This document shows positions 25,001 through 35,985 of a stretch of DNA of 64,000 nucleotides, piece after piece. Position numbers and translations under genes: made by a program. The stretch covers positions 343,144,243 to 343,208,242 of the forward strand of contig CM040121.1 of assembly GCA_022559845.1 (NCBI GenBank), in the 5' to 3' direction. Each line of letters begins with the position of its first letter. Within the stretch, counting starts at the first letter, position 1. The notes beneath the pieces were generated by a model, which saw only the letters and a program-made list of their open reading frames with translations, did no database searches and had not been told where the DNA came from. This DNA comes from Amorphophallus konjac. Lineage: Eukaryota; Streptophyta; Magnoliopsida; Alismatales; Araceae.

Positions 25001-25690
25001 GTCTTTGTAATATAACATACAGTGATTCGGGAATGCATCTATTTTCACATATCCAAGCCCTAGCTCATTGACCATCTTTTTTGCATGGTAAAAAGTTTCT
25101 GACAACTTCTCGTCTCGAGGCAACATACTCTTGATCAAGAGGAGGAGACTGTCAAAACAAGTCTCACTAATGTGAAATTCAGATTTCAAATTCAACAACT
25201 GTGACACTGCAGACAACCAAGTGTGCTTTTCACAACCATCCCACAGCGGCTCATTAGCATCCCTAAGTAGTTGATAAAATCTTCAGGCCGTCTTATTCGG
25301 CGCTTCTTCCATGTATGCATGTTCCTCATGAACATTAAAACTAGGACCAGCAGCATCTACAACCATATCCGCGTACCCACTTGTGCCTGTAATATTGTCA
25401 GGCTCATACCTCAAGAATTCCTCACCATGACACGTCCAATTCGTATAACCATCCACGAACCATTTCGTGTACAAATGATGTTACACATCCCATGGTGAAC
25501 GCCACCTCAAGTTTCTACAACTTGAACAAGGGCATCGAATGTGACCGTCACGGTCTGTTGCTGCATTGGGATTCCTCAATATAAATTGAATGAAACTCTC
25601 AACTCCATGCTTAAAGTCATCCGACACCATCCGGTCAACTATTCTACGATACATCCATGAACGATCTGTCAATATTTTACATGCACCCAA
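22010..25690 (-). pseudogene. CACTA TNP2-type transposase, decayed
   Basis: Translations on the minus strand follow the usual order of plant TNP2 proteins. A Transpos_assoc-like start (DRSWMYRRIVD, then IRCPCSSCRN) lies at 25690-25481. The TNP2 core runs 25474-23627, with YTNWTCHGEE, RFYQLLRDANEPLW, PDEGEAWTHF-like text, DFPAYGMLSGWSTHGRLACPYC and RHNLDVMHIEK. A DUF4218-like part (CKLEKIFPPAFFDSMEHL, RWMYPFER) lies at 23563-23032. A DUF4216-like part (YIFKCHWFDP, FILAAQAQQVYY) lies at 22617-22168, and an Asp/Glu-rich tail ends near 22010. Stops interrupt it after SPWDV, NKTA, SDMCMK, TCRK, KKSIF and DESDEPL, so it cannot be expressed whole. The true start is unclear: the 25690 frame opens at a TTG, and TTGACAG before ATCGTTCATGG could be an intron acceptor. 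Confidence 0.88.
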
Positions 25691-25835
25691 TAAATGTTAA
25701 TACACATCCTAACTTTGAAATCATTACTCCTGAAAATAAACCCGACCCTTTCCTCACATCGTTCGACATAGACCATTTGCAGTTGGAAGAGGACTATTAA
25801 TTAGATTATCACTTTTTAACCCATCCATGAAGGTT

Positions 25836-26085
25836 TGATCGCACAATCACTTACTATATGTGTTGTATGATTTGCTGAAAATTTTGACAGTATCTCCTCA
25901 TACTTCTCCGATATACCAAAAATATTTATTGATTTTAAAATTTTCTTAAACACTTGCAAGTAAGTGGTTAAGAAAACACTCAAAATTAATAATGGTATAT
26001 CAGAGAAGAGTGAGGAGATGCAACCGAAATTCTCAACAAATCATACACACACATATAGTAAATGACTGTCTAAGTGCGATCAAAT
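25836..26085. repeat. Long palindrome upstream of TNP2 (hairpin 1)
   Basis: Arms of about 124 bp, 25836-25959 and 25962-26085, are reverse complements at roughly 80 percent. Examples are TTTGATCGCAC against GTGCGATCAAA, TATGATTTGCTGA against its partner in CAACAAATCATAC, and GATATACCA against TGGTATATC. The centre at about 25960 (CACTTGCAAGTAAGTG) leaves almost no loop. It lies less than 400 bp upstream of the TNP2 frame in the position of a CACTA leader. I see no open frame in it. Confidence 0.8.
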
Positions 26086-26087
26086 AT

Positions 26088-26215
26088 TCACAGACTGTCC
26101 AAACGGTACAATTCAAGACTTTGAGGTAGGTATATACATTCTCATAAAAAAATGAGAACATACACATCAATCCCAAAGTCTTGAACGGGAAGGTTCATTG
26201 ACACGGTTTTAACAC
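26088..26215. repeat. Second hairpin upstream of TNP2 (hairpin 2)
   Basis: Immediately after hairpin 1, CAAGACTTTGAGGTAGG...ATTCTCAT is mirrored by ATGAGAA...CCCAAAGTCTTG, with the centre near 26150. The arms extend outward more weakly to about 26088 and 26215. The two palindromes together occupy about 380 bp. Confidence 0.75.
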
Positions 26216-29200
26216 GCTCTCCTAAGGAGCGTATAATGTTAGGTCGCACCCACGCACCTCAGCTCACAAGGAATACCCCATGTATTTATATAACATAAAA
26301 TTAAATAACATCGCACTTATCATTATGCATACATCAAATTAAATAACATCCAATTTACAAAAATATTCAAATGAAGAACATCAAAGCTAAATAATCCACA
26401 TTTTTGAGTCAGATCAACATCAAATTTCTGTTAAAATCAGATTTAAAAACAGATTTATATGCAATTAAAATCCACAAAGTTTTCTTATTGCAGAGTTGTT
26501 ACCTGAAGAGACTTGCTGCAGAAATTTTTTTCAATTATTGTTTTCTTCAAGGTTACCTGTATTTTCCAAACTTAATTGTTACCATAACTTGAATGTTTTG
26601 AGTATGTGGTTTATACTAAAAAAATGTTGCTACCTTTTTTCTTTTATTCCTAATTTGAATAAGGCTTAGGATGGATACTTGCTAAATTTGATGAAAAACT
26701 TACCCAATTGCCTTAGTTTCTACTACTTTAAAGGCCATGTTGATGTGGTTTTTGTGGAATTTCTAGTTTCAGGGACTGATTCTTTGAACCCATCTGTGGG
26801 TACAGGCGTCATGGCCTTAGCTGCGCATATGATCCTTCTAGGTTCATCCATGCTCACAGGGCCCTCAAATATACTCGTATATATGAGTTTTACGGGTGGA
26901 TGCATTCGGGAAAGGGTTCATGCATTCATGCACCTAATTGCCTTTTTGAACTTTAGCTATGTTCCAATGGAATCCCTGGAAGTTAGCTCTTTTCCCCATC
27001 CTTTTTTGTAGAGCCAGACAATGCTATGTGCTTTGATGATTATGGGAGTTTAAATGTGCATGGTGTGTGCAGGATTCAGATTGATTCATGACTTCTTGAC
27101 TCAGGAGATGCACATATAATACATGTAACAATATGAGCATGCAGATGCATTCCTGATAGTGCAGGCATGTAGGATAAAATTCTTAGATCTGTGCACATGG
27201 GGTGACATCCCTGGACCTATGTAGGTATGTGATGCACTATCCCTCATGGAGGGCAGAGATGGGAGCTTCTCATGAAAGAAGGATAAGAGGCCAGCTACAA
27301 AACTAAACCTATCTTCACGGTTGTACATTGGATAATCTTGATTCACCCTCATTTTTTTTGGCAGATAGAACCAACTAGCATAGGGGTTGACCCCCTCATG
27401 TGCAGGGGTCGACGCCTACACCCTCCCAGGTAGGGAAAGCACAGAGCTCCACAATCTTGAGTGTATCAGTGCCCAACTCTAGGGACTATGATCTTCTGAT
27501 CTGTTCTTCTTTTTTAGCAATGATTCTCCACATTGTCTATACATTTTTTAAGGCAATCTGAATTCCAATAGAAATGGGGCAGACCCCTGCAATCCCAGGC
27601 TCTAGCAATTGCAAAGCTCCAGGCTCAAATTTCTTCTTGTTTGGACATTAGTCATTCACCCTTTTTTATGATGATTCCCCAGTCATGGTTTGAGAACACT
27701 TGATTCTTACCATATATATCTTTATTCATTTTTTTATCCCAGCAATCCAGACATGTGTTTGATCATTGCATTATATTTTTCTTTGATATGCATTGGTCTG
27801 AACCGGACTTCAGTTCTTCCTAACACTCGGTCAGTGCTCCCCATATTAGTTCAACTGTACTTCAATTCTTGCAACAGAAAGTTCTGTAATTAGTATTTTA
27901 TTTCTATTTTGCTCATTCCACTCCCAGCAATTTTCAGAACTCATAAGTGTTATAGCTTCTGAATTTTTAGCTCACAATGGATTCCCTAGTTCAGTCATCT
28001 ATCCATCTGCCCTTTTTTTTATTATCGATTCCTTGGTTCAGTCCACTTGACTTTCATCCCTTTCTTCCCTTTTATTATTATTGCTTCGAATTATACGGTG
28101 AAAATTCGACAATGTCAAAATGAGCTATTTTTTTCCTTTTTATTGGCAATGCCAACATGAGCTATTTTTTTCTACTTCATTCGAGTAGGCATCTTCTTGG
28201 TATCACCCATAGCAGTTGGCAGCAAGTTATGAGAGTTAGGCATTAGTTTTTTACGTAGTTGTTTTGTTCTTTCTCCGGTTGAGGAACCTCTCCTCACCAA
28301 CTTTGATTGTACTTACTCTGTTTATTAATAAAAATGGAGGTACAGTCCACTTAGTTTTGGGGTGGGGGTAGGGATGTGGGGGAGGGCATCTCCAATTACA
28401 TCCGAGTATACCTTACCCTCTGTGCATTCCAACCCTTATTGGGCCAAGGCCGTGGTTTTGTCCTCACAAGGCGCCACACAACTTATAGATCTCAGCCTTA
28501 CACATATAGCTTAGTTACTTTTCTTGCTTTCCGATATAGGACTAATCTGCTTCATCCCTGCCCCAACCCCCATACACAGTGGTAGCTCTACGCCGTGGGA
28601 GTTCCACAATGGTATGCACACCTTGGTTGCCCTTTCCTACAAATAACCCTCTCCTCCTATACAACTCGTGACTGCGTCACTACATTATCACTTTACAAGC
28701 CCCTCATGGTCAATGAGGGAACAAGTAGCTACCGTCTCTTTGGCTCATGGCAAGTAAAACTAGCCAATTCAGAACTGGCACCAGTCTAGACTGGTCTGAT
28801 TCTAATAGTTACCTGGTCAGTTTCTAGTGGTTTTATGGTCAACTTCCTAACAAAATAATAGAAAATGAGAAGAGCTACTTTGAATCAGCATGGACCAGAC
28901 CTAACTGTACCTGAATTGGGCATACTCCATCTTTGAACTGGTTTATGAACTGTAAAGTGTCGTAAACTATACACAAAGGCACAAACCAGAATACTTTTCT
29001 TTCTTTTAAAAATTGGCTTATATACATGAGAACTAGTTAGTTTTAACCAGCTTGTTCTGATCTTGAATCAAGACTAGTCTTCCCATTCCAGTTCCACCAG
29101 TAATTTCTTAATGCATGCCTCGCCTATCTGGTGAGACAAGTAGAGAACCAGATAGGGTCATTATAAGAGTATATTCACCTCCCAGTGACCCCAATGCCTC

Positions 29201-29815
29201 CACATTCACATGCCAGTGACCCCACTCGCCTATCTGATTTCCAATCACTCTCTATCACCTTTTAACATGTCAACTGCCTCCACATTCCTAGCACAATGTT
29301 GGACTCCATAATACTCTTTCAGAATGCCCCCAATGCAAGCAGTAATGCCACTATGTCCTCGTCTTCATCATTGGAAGCCAAAAAAGGGCAGGCTAGATTG
29401 GACCTCTACACTGATGCCTTCTCTGTCTCCACTATCCCTTCTCAAATTCCATTCATATCCTTGTTGGTTCTGGTGGCCACTGTATTAGCTAACTCTACTC
29501 AAAAGTCCCATGACCGAAATAGAAAGGAAACTTATCCAACTTCACATTCTATCCACTTCATTCCATTCCAATCATTTGCTTTTGCACATGACAGATAGCC
29601 AAAGTGATTGGAAATAAGTCAACATTAGGGATGATACAAATGTTCACACATGCACACACAAAAGCACGAACACATGCACACCTCACCCCCTCAACAATAG
29701 AACATTCACACATATAGGCCACCACATCTTCATCAGATGATCACAGTAGAAATTTAGCATGAAAGACATTTGTAGTTAATGTATGTTAAATCAATGGTAT
29801 TACAAGTGAAAATTT
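26216..29815. other. No gene recognised; AT-rich intergenic sequence
   Basis: I see no supported coding region. The longest frames are short and have no recognisable family. The segment 26280-26660 is AT-rich. Around 28330-28800 the text (GTGGGGGAGGGCATC, then TTGCTTTCCGATATAGGACT) resembles transcribed ends of plant retroelements, but no LTR pair or primer site can be shown. Positions 27826-27846 match 23636-23656 inside the TNP2 pseudogene exactly. Confidence 0.6.
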
Positions 29816-29970
29816 TAAAGTGTTTGAAAGATTTGGGATTTTTTCACATATATGAATAGTGCAAGGGGTTTTTTACATATACACCATATTTTAAGGGGTT
29901 GCTTGTAAAAACTCTTGAATGATTAGGGGGTTTTCACATATACGTATAGTGCAAGGGGTTTTATACAAGA
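29815..29970. repeat. Short imperfect direct repeats
   Basis: A block of about 40 bp, TTTTCACATATA followed by ATAGTGCAAGGGGTTTT, occurs near 29839-29881 and 29932-29968, with a partial copy (ACCATATTTTAAGGGGTT) between them. It may be the end of a small transposable element; no terminal inverted repeat is clear. The following bases, 29971-30455, hold no gene I recognise. Confidence 0.5.
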
Positions 29971-30455
29971 TAGTGGTAGCCCTGTCCAGATATATACAAG
30001 TCCCAAAGCTACAGTTTAAAAAAAAAAAGAAAAGTACAAAGTCTTGGGGCATACCCCAACTGGCAGAAGCTAGACAAAAATTGAAGCCGTAACTTCTATA
30101 CAAGAGCGCCTCTGCCAGGGCCAAATTACAGTCACCCGCCTCAGCCATGTCGTGGTCGCCTCGCGGCTGGCTGGCTGCACAGATTACTCCGAGGCCTCCC
30201 TTAACATGCTCTCCTGTCACTGACGCCTATGCCCTACACCACGCCGAGCCGCCTACCGATGCCTCCTCCTGTTCCATCGGCGAGGACCACTGACAGGGGA
30301 AGAGGATGTGACTGGCTCCTCCTGAACCATCTAAGGGACACACTGCTGGAATTGCAACGCCCGACCATGCTCTTGGGTGCACAGTAGCTCTACCTCTAAA
30401 ATCGTCACCGTTCGAAACGCTACCTCCACGTCGGTGACCCCGGACACCATGAGGG

Positions 30456-32805
30456 TGTAGGATGTAAATGTAATCTACCTCGCCCCGAGCTAAACAATAT
30501 AACCATGCATATAAGCGTGAAAGTGCATGAAATGGAAAGGGGTGACAATGAATAGAGGAACCAACTGTGATCGCCACCAAGGAATTGCAGCACCAAAATG
30601 ACGAAGAAAGGATGAAGATGGCGCCGTGTACCTTGGAAAATATGGAGGAAGACGCGGCCTAACGGGAAGCCGCTACAACGTGTGATCGCGCTTGAAATGG
30701 GATGCGGGGAGCCGATGTGGGTGCACCTCCTCACTTCCTAGCCGGCTAGGAAGCAAGGGCCTCACGTTCTATCAATAGTCTCCTGCAAAACAAAGCCACA
30801 AACATAAGAGAAAACCCATTAGAAACATGTGTAGCATATGTCCCAAAATGATGAAGTAGCATGAAAGAAAGGGGGAGAACGCACCGGGGGAGGGTTTTTA
30901 ACCCCTATGAGTGGGTGCAAAAACAAGGTGGGAGTGTTGTGCATGCGTAGAATTTGAAATCATGGAATTTGATGGAGAAATGGGGGAGAAAAATATTATG
31001 TAAAACGGAGAAAGATGTATGAACGTGCCGAAACAGCGCAAAAAAACTAAGTGTAAAACTGTGATGATTTGTGAAAAGTGGAGGGAGAGAACTAAGCCTA
31101 GGTATGAAGAAAGAGAGCCCGGAGAGATGAAAAACGAAGAAGATACTCCCCTCTTTAAGATGAGACCAATGGAGGACGAAGAGGATGCCAGATGACTCCG
31201 CCCCGAGCCGACGAAGGGCGCCCCGTCGCACAGGTTCAAGAATTCGTGATGATTTGCAAAAAGTATGGGCGAACTTAGGAGGGTAAACGAAGATGAAATC
31301 CAGCAAATAAGGTATCAAAATGAAGCCTATACTTCCCTCAATAGCCTGGGGTCGGAGGTTTGAGATGACGATTTGGCATGGCTTCGCCCCAAGTTCAAGA
31401 AGAGCCCCCCGTCGCGCAGGCGAACTGGGCGGGTTTATATAGAAAAAAAGGTGAAAACCCTAACTTTCTGCTGCGATTTCAGAGGATAGAGTCCACCAAA
31501 TCTCGAGATCTATGGATCAATCTCGAGATAATAGATAGGATAAGAGTTAGGAACAAATGGGACTCTTTTTGGTGGAAGGATCTGGAAGATAGAGTCCATG
31601 GAAGGTGGCCCTGGAGCCTAATCTGCAGGGTTTTTGTTGCACGAAAAGCAGAAAAACCTGATATTGCGGCCAAGATTCCTGGAGATATAGTCAATTAAAA
31701 ATTGTGCTCCATATACCAAATTCAAGATAATATAAAGGGAAAGACACAGCAACAAACGGGGCTCAATTTAGTAGAGTATTCTAGATGATAGAGCCCCAAC
31801 AAGGAGGCCCCGTTGCACAGGTTTCGGCCTTAGAATCCGGCGGCGAAGAAGATGGAGTTCAAGACTTTTTGGACTCTCTGGTAGATGGACGATCACACGA
31901 TAGACCGTTCATTGCATTGGGCGGTCTAGCTGTAGACCGTCCAGTCCTGGGGGCGACCGGGGGACTTTTCGCACAAAAAAGAGATAAACGGTCATCCACG
32001 GACCGTTTTTCGAGTCAGGCGGTCTTAAGAAGACCGTTTTATGACATTTTAAAAATAATAAAAATAAAATAAAAAATAAAAAAAATTTAAAAAGTTACTG
32101 TTCATGGGCGGTCAACTGTTGACCGTTTTACTGTTGGACGGTCAACTTATGACCGTTCAACTCAAGGAATGGTCAACTGTTGACCGTTTAGCTGCCAGGC
32201 TCGTGCGACTTTAGAAATTGAAGCGTATCTTGAAAACGGTGTAGAATTAGAAAAAGTGGTAAACAAAGAAATTGTAGATAACTTAAAAATGAACAACTTT
32301 CATGAAGAAAGTAAGATGAGAAAATGATTAGAAGAGAGAGAAAATGGGGCTAGAACAGAGAGAGAAAATACCGAGACATAGGTGAATAGTGCAGTCTGCC
32401 GGAAAAACGTAAATAACTTGAAATAGGTGCAGAACTGGCCAATGACGTAGAAGAAGGAATTGTAGGGATTTGAAAGATGAACAACTTTTGTGAAGGACAC
32501 ATTTTGAAAAGAGGAAAGGAAGGGGGTGAAAAAGAAAAGTTTTCAAAACTGCGCAGCGAAAGGGGGCTGAATGCTTGAGGGAAGCCGGCCTAAATGGGCC
32601 GTAAGTTGACTTTGAAGGCCGGAAGGTGACAAGATAGGCTCCAGGGCTCTATGAAATAATGATCTCCAAGGCTCAAAAGGAATGGAATAATGAAATGGGC
32701 TCGAAATCCATCCAAGAAAGGCTCCAAAACAATGGATAATTCGGGGCATCAAAATGATGAATAAGAGAAATGACTCAACTTGCAATCTAAAAATGGGTGT
32801 CAACA
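30456..32805 (-). mobile_element. LTR of family X, diverged copy (e)
   Basis: On the minus strand it starts TGTTGACACCCATTTTTAG at 32805 and ends ...CATCCTACA at 30456, about 2350 bp. It is collinear with the LTR at 43184-45178: start, a cluster of GACGGTC/GACCGTC dyads (about 31885-32190), TATA box at 31441-31434, the TTAAAAACCCTCCCCCG block, an intron, CCGGCTAGG and a GGCGATCACAGT site. It keeps the intron at 30884-30783 (GTGCGT...TTTTGCAG, 102 bp). It is the most diverged X LTR here. No second LTR or coding region is linked to it, so it may be a solo or truncated LTR. Confidence 0.8.
31434..31441 (-). promoter_or_regulatory. TATA box in X LTR (e)
   Basis: TATATAAA on the minus strand, at the same place in the LTR as TATA boxes in the four other X LTR copies. 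The downstream GTTCGC...GGGGGGCTCTT block is also shared. Confidence 0.65.
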
Positions 32806-34226
32806 GAGGGTTCGACGAATCTCTGGCCTCAGTCTAGCAATGAACTGTTGAGTCAAAAATTATGGATCCGCCAGGGCCGAAGGTGCATAACGGCTCAAAT
32901 CCCTGAACCTTGCCCAATACAGGGCAACTGGCAGCAGCGCTCCCTGAGCCAATGCCAGAAATTGGGTGGACAAATCAAAAATATATGCTACTCTTGGTGC
33001 ACTGGGGACCGCATCTACCGGAGGGGGCGGTGCTCCACACTACACGTCCAAGGCCCCTGCGGCCAGCTCTGCCTGGGACCGCGCCTTCCCCCTTTGCACC
33101 ATTTCGGATCCTAGCAGCCCGCTTTCTGTTTGACAAAAATCAGGAATTGAAAATTTTAGTATTTTTATCCCCCTCCTTTAACCATTTAATTTAGGCTTTT
33201 TGGCACCAAAAAATTTTCTCCTACAGGTGAATTTTATCAAAGCATGTTCTTCACCGAGTTCAAAGTATTCGAATTGGCCGGCGAGGGATTAGGATCAAAC
33301 ATGATCTAAGCATCAATAAAGAAATCCTCCACCTACTAAATGTTAGCAAATAAATAACCAAAAATAGAATTGTTCTAATCCTTTAGCATGGCTTTCATAT
33401 GTTTTAGTTTTATGGCCAATTAAGGCAGGAGGCTAGCTACACATAACCGTGCACTCTTGGAATAGAATATGAGTACCACTTGAACATAAATGGGTCCCAC
33501 CTCAATCTGGTAGGTGGGTCACAAATAAGAAAAAAAAACTAAAACCCTAATGTGAGCCAAGTTCCAACCAGTATAAACCTACGTACAGAACTGTTTCGAA
33601 CATGATTTGGATATCAGTAGAGACGTAGGGTGTGGATCAAATTATTTCTTAATCTCTGCTTCAGTCCAATTATATTGCAGACACCTAAACTAACACGTCT
33701 ATGAACAATAAATTAAGTAGACGCAACCATGTGGACATAGCTAGACCTTTTAAGGATGGATTTGGGAACTTGTCAGACCAAACCTGATCTGCATGTTGGA
33801 TCTTCTAGTCAGGAGAAATATGTATATTGCTAAAAGGTGACATAGTGCCTGAAACGCTACTAGTACCTAAACTATGCATGTCAGATTGCCTATTTAATGA
33901 AACAAATCAAATAGCTAGCTACTAGCAGACCATGGAGACTGTGTAAGTAATCGTCACTAACATACATGCTTTATTTGCCCCTGCCATCACCCTCCCACCC
34001 TTACTTCCACGCCCCTTCCCTCTCTAATTTAGTTAATATTAAACAAGAAATCATAACAATAAATATAATTAAGATTACATAAATTAAAATAAAATGAAAC
34101 AACATATAAAAATATAATAAAATTTTTACTTACTGTTTATTCTCAAAAAACTCTGATTCTTTCGTTCCCGTCCTCTCGACCGATTATCCTACCATGAATA
34201 AAAAATATATTAAATAAAATTAATTT
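32806..34226. other. No gene recognised
   Basis: The sequence directly outside the LTR start (32806-33190) contains open stretches but no family I recognise, and it lacks a polypurine tract next to the LTR. From 33200 to 34226 it is AT-rich with a few short open stretches, such as FFTEFKVFELAGEG near 33247. I cannot support a gene. Confidence 0.5.
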
Positions 34227-35106
34227 AATTTATCTAACTGTGTGAGACAGTGAGGGTGAGAGAGGGCGAGAGTAGGGAGGGAGAGGGGGGCCAACGGTGA
34301 GTGTGTGCGTGTGTCTGTGTCTGTGTGTGAGTGTGTGCATGTGTCTGTGATTGGGAGGGGGCAAACGGGAGAGGGAGAGAGGGGGAGGGAGGGGGAGGGG
34401 GGCGGCCAACACAGAGAGGGAGAGGGACAAGACCGTGAGAGGGGGAGGGAGAACGGGAGCAGGAGAGGGAGGGGGTCGACCACCCCCGGCCGGCACCTCC
34501 TCTGTTGGGTGTGTGTGAGAGAGGGAGTGATGGAGCGGGAGAGGGAGAGGGAACGAGGAAGACTAAGAGGGGGAGAGGGAGAGTGTTCCAGAGAGAGGGA
34601 GAGGGAGAGGGTTTATGTACCGAAGTGAGGATGAGGACGGCTCCGGTGAGGACGACCGGCGACGGCGAGTTTTGGCTGGCGATCGAGGATGAGGACGGCG
34701 ACGATGAGGACGACCACGGTCGGCGACGACGGGGAGGACGGCTCCGGTGACAGCGGCGGCGACGGTGGTAGGGAGACGGAGGAAAGAGAGAATGAGAGGG
34801 AGAGTGAGGGGAAACTGAGTGACAGGGAGTGGGGGGGACGGGGTCGATTTGGCTGGGGGGTGGGATTTTCAGACGAATTTCAGACGAAACATAAGTCCGT
34901 CTGAAAATCATCTGAAATTTTAGACGGATTAATTTTCGTCTGAATATAAGTCTCAAATTGAGACGGATAGTACGACATATAAGTATCTGTCTGAAATAGC
35001 GACAAAATTTCACATGAAATATATCCGTCTGAATTTCAAACTGATATTCTGATGCAAATTAGTCCGTCTGGAATTTTCGTCGCAAACAACGCCTTTTCTT
35101 GTAGTG
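34227..35106. mobile_element. Terminal part of a CACTA element (orphan end)
   Basis: The stretch ends at 35094-35106 with TTTTCTTGTAGTG, the inverse of the usual plant CACTA terminus CACTACAAGAAAA. Before it, at 34870-35090, subterminal repeats occur in both directions: CAGACGAA, CCGTCTGAA, GACGGATTAA, GTCCGTCTGG. Positions 34240-34630 are GA-rich low-complexity DNA (GAGAGGGAGAGGG). The 259-residue frame crossing it on the minus strand is a Pro/Ser/Arg composition artefact. The opposite terminus was not found. On the minus strand this would be a 5' end, so it could belong to the element carrying the TNP2 pseudogene, or to a separate short element. Confidence 0.7.
35094..35106. repeat. CACTA terminal inverted repeat
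   Basis: The 13 bases TTTTCTTGTAGTG match the consensus plant CACTA end. The flanking TAA at 35107-35109 could be the 3-bp target-site duplication, but its partner was not found. Confidence 0.75.
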
Positions 35107-35136
35107 TAAGAATTTCATTGTCAATAAACAGAAGTT

Positions 35137-35345
35137 AAAATTTGCCATGCACAAGAAAAACACAAGGTCTTTTGATTACTGTCATTACTGTGGCAAGTCT
35201 AGGCATACAATGCATGAGTGACATTTGTTGCAATTTGATGATTTTCATGCTCAGAAAAGGTGGAAAGCACCCACTAGAGGTGTTGTTGACCCATAAGGAC
35301 CCAAGAAGTCTTGGGTACCTGTGTATGCAAAATGAGAATTTGTTT
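35137..35345 (+). pseudogene. Ty1/copia gag fragment with broken zinc knuckle
   Basis: Reading from HKKNTRSFDYCHYCGKSRH, the frame shows a CCHC zinc knuckle (C-x2-C-x4-H-x4-C) whose last cysteine position is a TGA stop. It continues with a KRW...PTRG stretch and GPKKSWVPVYAK, the motif that precedes the protease in many copia (SIRE-type) polyproteins. Further stops follow. It begins about 30 bp after the CACTA terminus. It is a relic and no flanking pol is visible. Confidence 0.65.
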
Positions 35346-35577
35346 TGCATGTGTGCCTTGAAGAATGAAGGAAAAATAAAATAAAGGGGTTCAATAAATC
35401 AAGGCACCCGTGGTTGGTAAAACCCCATTTCTATTTTTATCATTTTAGTTAATGCATTGCATAACTTCTATCTGAATAAATTGGATATCATGAACTATCT
35501 GCCAATTAGGATTTCACTCTTTCAACATGCTTAATTGTCATGATTTTGGATTTTTGAATTGATCATCATGTTTAAAC

Positions 35578-35985
35578 CCTGTGGTATATAAAATGGTGTA
35601 GGGAGAAGGACAGATCATGTCTGTCTAGGAAACCCACACTATGCATGAGGTGGTCTTCAGACCTAAGTACTCTGCCAAGTACCAAGGGTTGTTTGTGAAG
35701 CTAATTTGGAATCATTGTTTGAATGACAAAAGGGAAGTTGAAATAAATTGAATTGTACATATTCACATGTCTGCATAAAGTCATTTGCATATTCATGCAC
35801 AATCAGAAAAATTCATTATTCATATAGGACTGCATTTGTTATGTATTTTCATGCATGACCCCAATGGTATATCAAATGGTGACATGTGGAAGGACAGGTT
35901 AAGCTTGTCTGGAAACTTTCACTACGCGTGAGGTGATTCTAGAATCTAAGTTCTCCCTCTGGTACCATGGGTCTTAGCCAAACTC
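35578..35985. repeat. Two diverged direct copies, about 290 bp apart
   Basis: TGGTATATAAAATGGTG...GGAAGGACAG-like text followed by ATGCATGAGGTG and AAGTACTCTGCCAAGTACCA at 35581-35690 recurs at 35868-35970 as TGGTATATCAAATGGTG, CGCGTGAGGTG and AAGTTCTCCCTCTGGTACCA. A purine-rich ATTTAGGGGGAGTC follows at about 36113. Such blocks are common in the 3' non-coding part of SIRE-type copia elements, which would fit the gag scrap upstream. Confidence 0.55.

Noticed and set aside
26679..27011. 110-codon plus-strand frame
   Set aside because: It starts outside any exon-like context and has no conserved motif; length is within chance for this region.
29296..29598. 100-codon plus-strand frame
   Set aside because: No recognisable motif, no nearby exon-like structure, and ordinary low-complexity composition; not supportable as a gene.
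30227..30734. Overlapping minus-strand frames next to LTR (e)
   Set aside because: They cross the LTR end and share no motif with each other or with X gag.
32797..33194. Cys/Pro-rich overlapping frames beside LTR (e)
   Set aside because: Two frames overlap, neither matches a known family, and no splice or promoter context supports them; kept only as unexplained sequence.
34234..35013. 259-codon minus-strand frame rich in Pro, Ser and Arg
   Set aside because: It reads GA/CT-rich low-complexity DNA and CACTA subterminal repeats; it has no domain and overlaps the transposon end.
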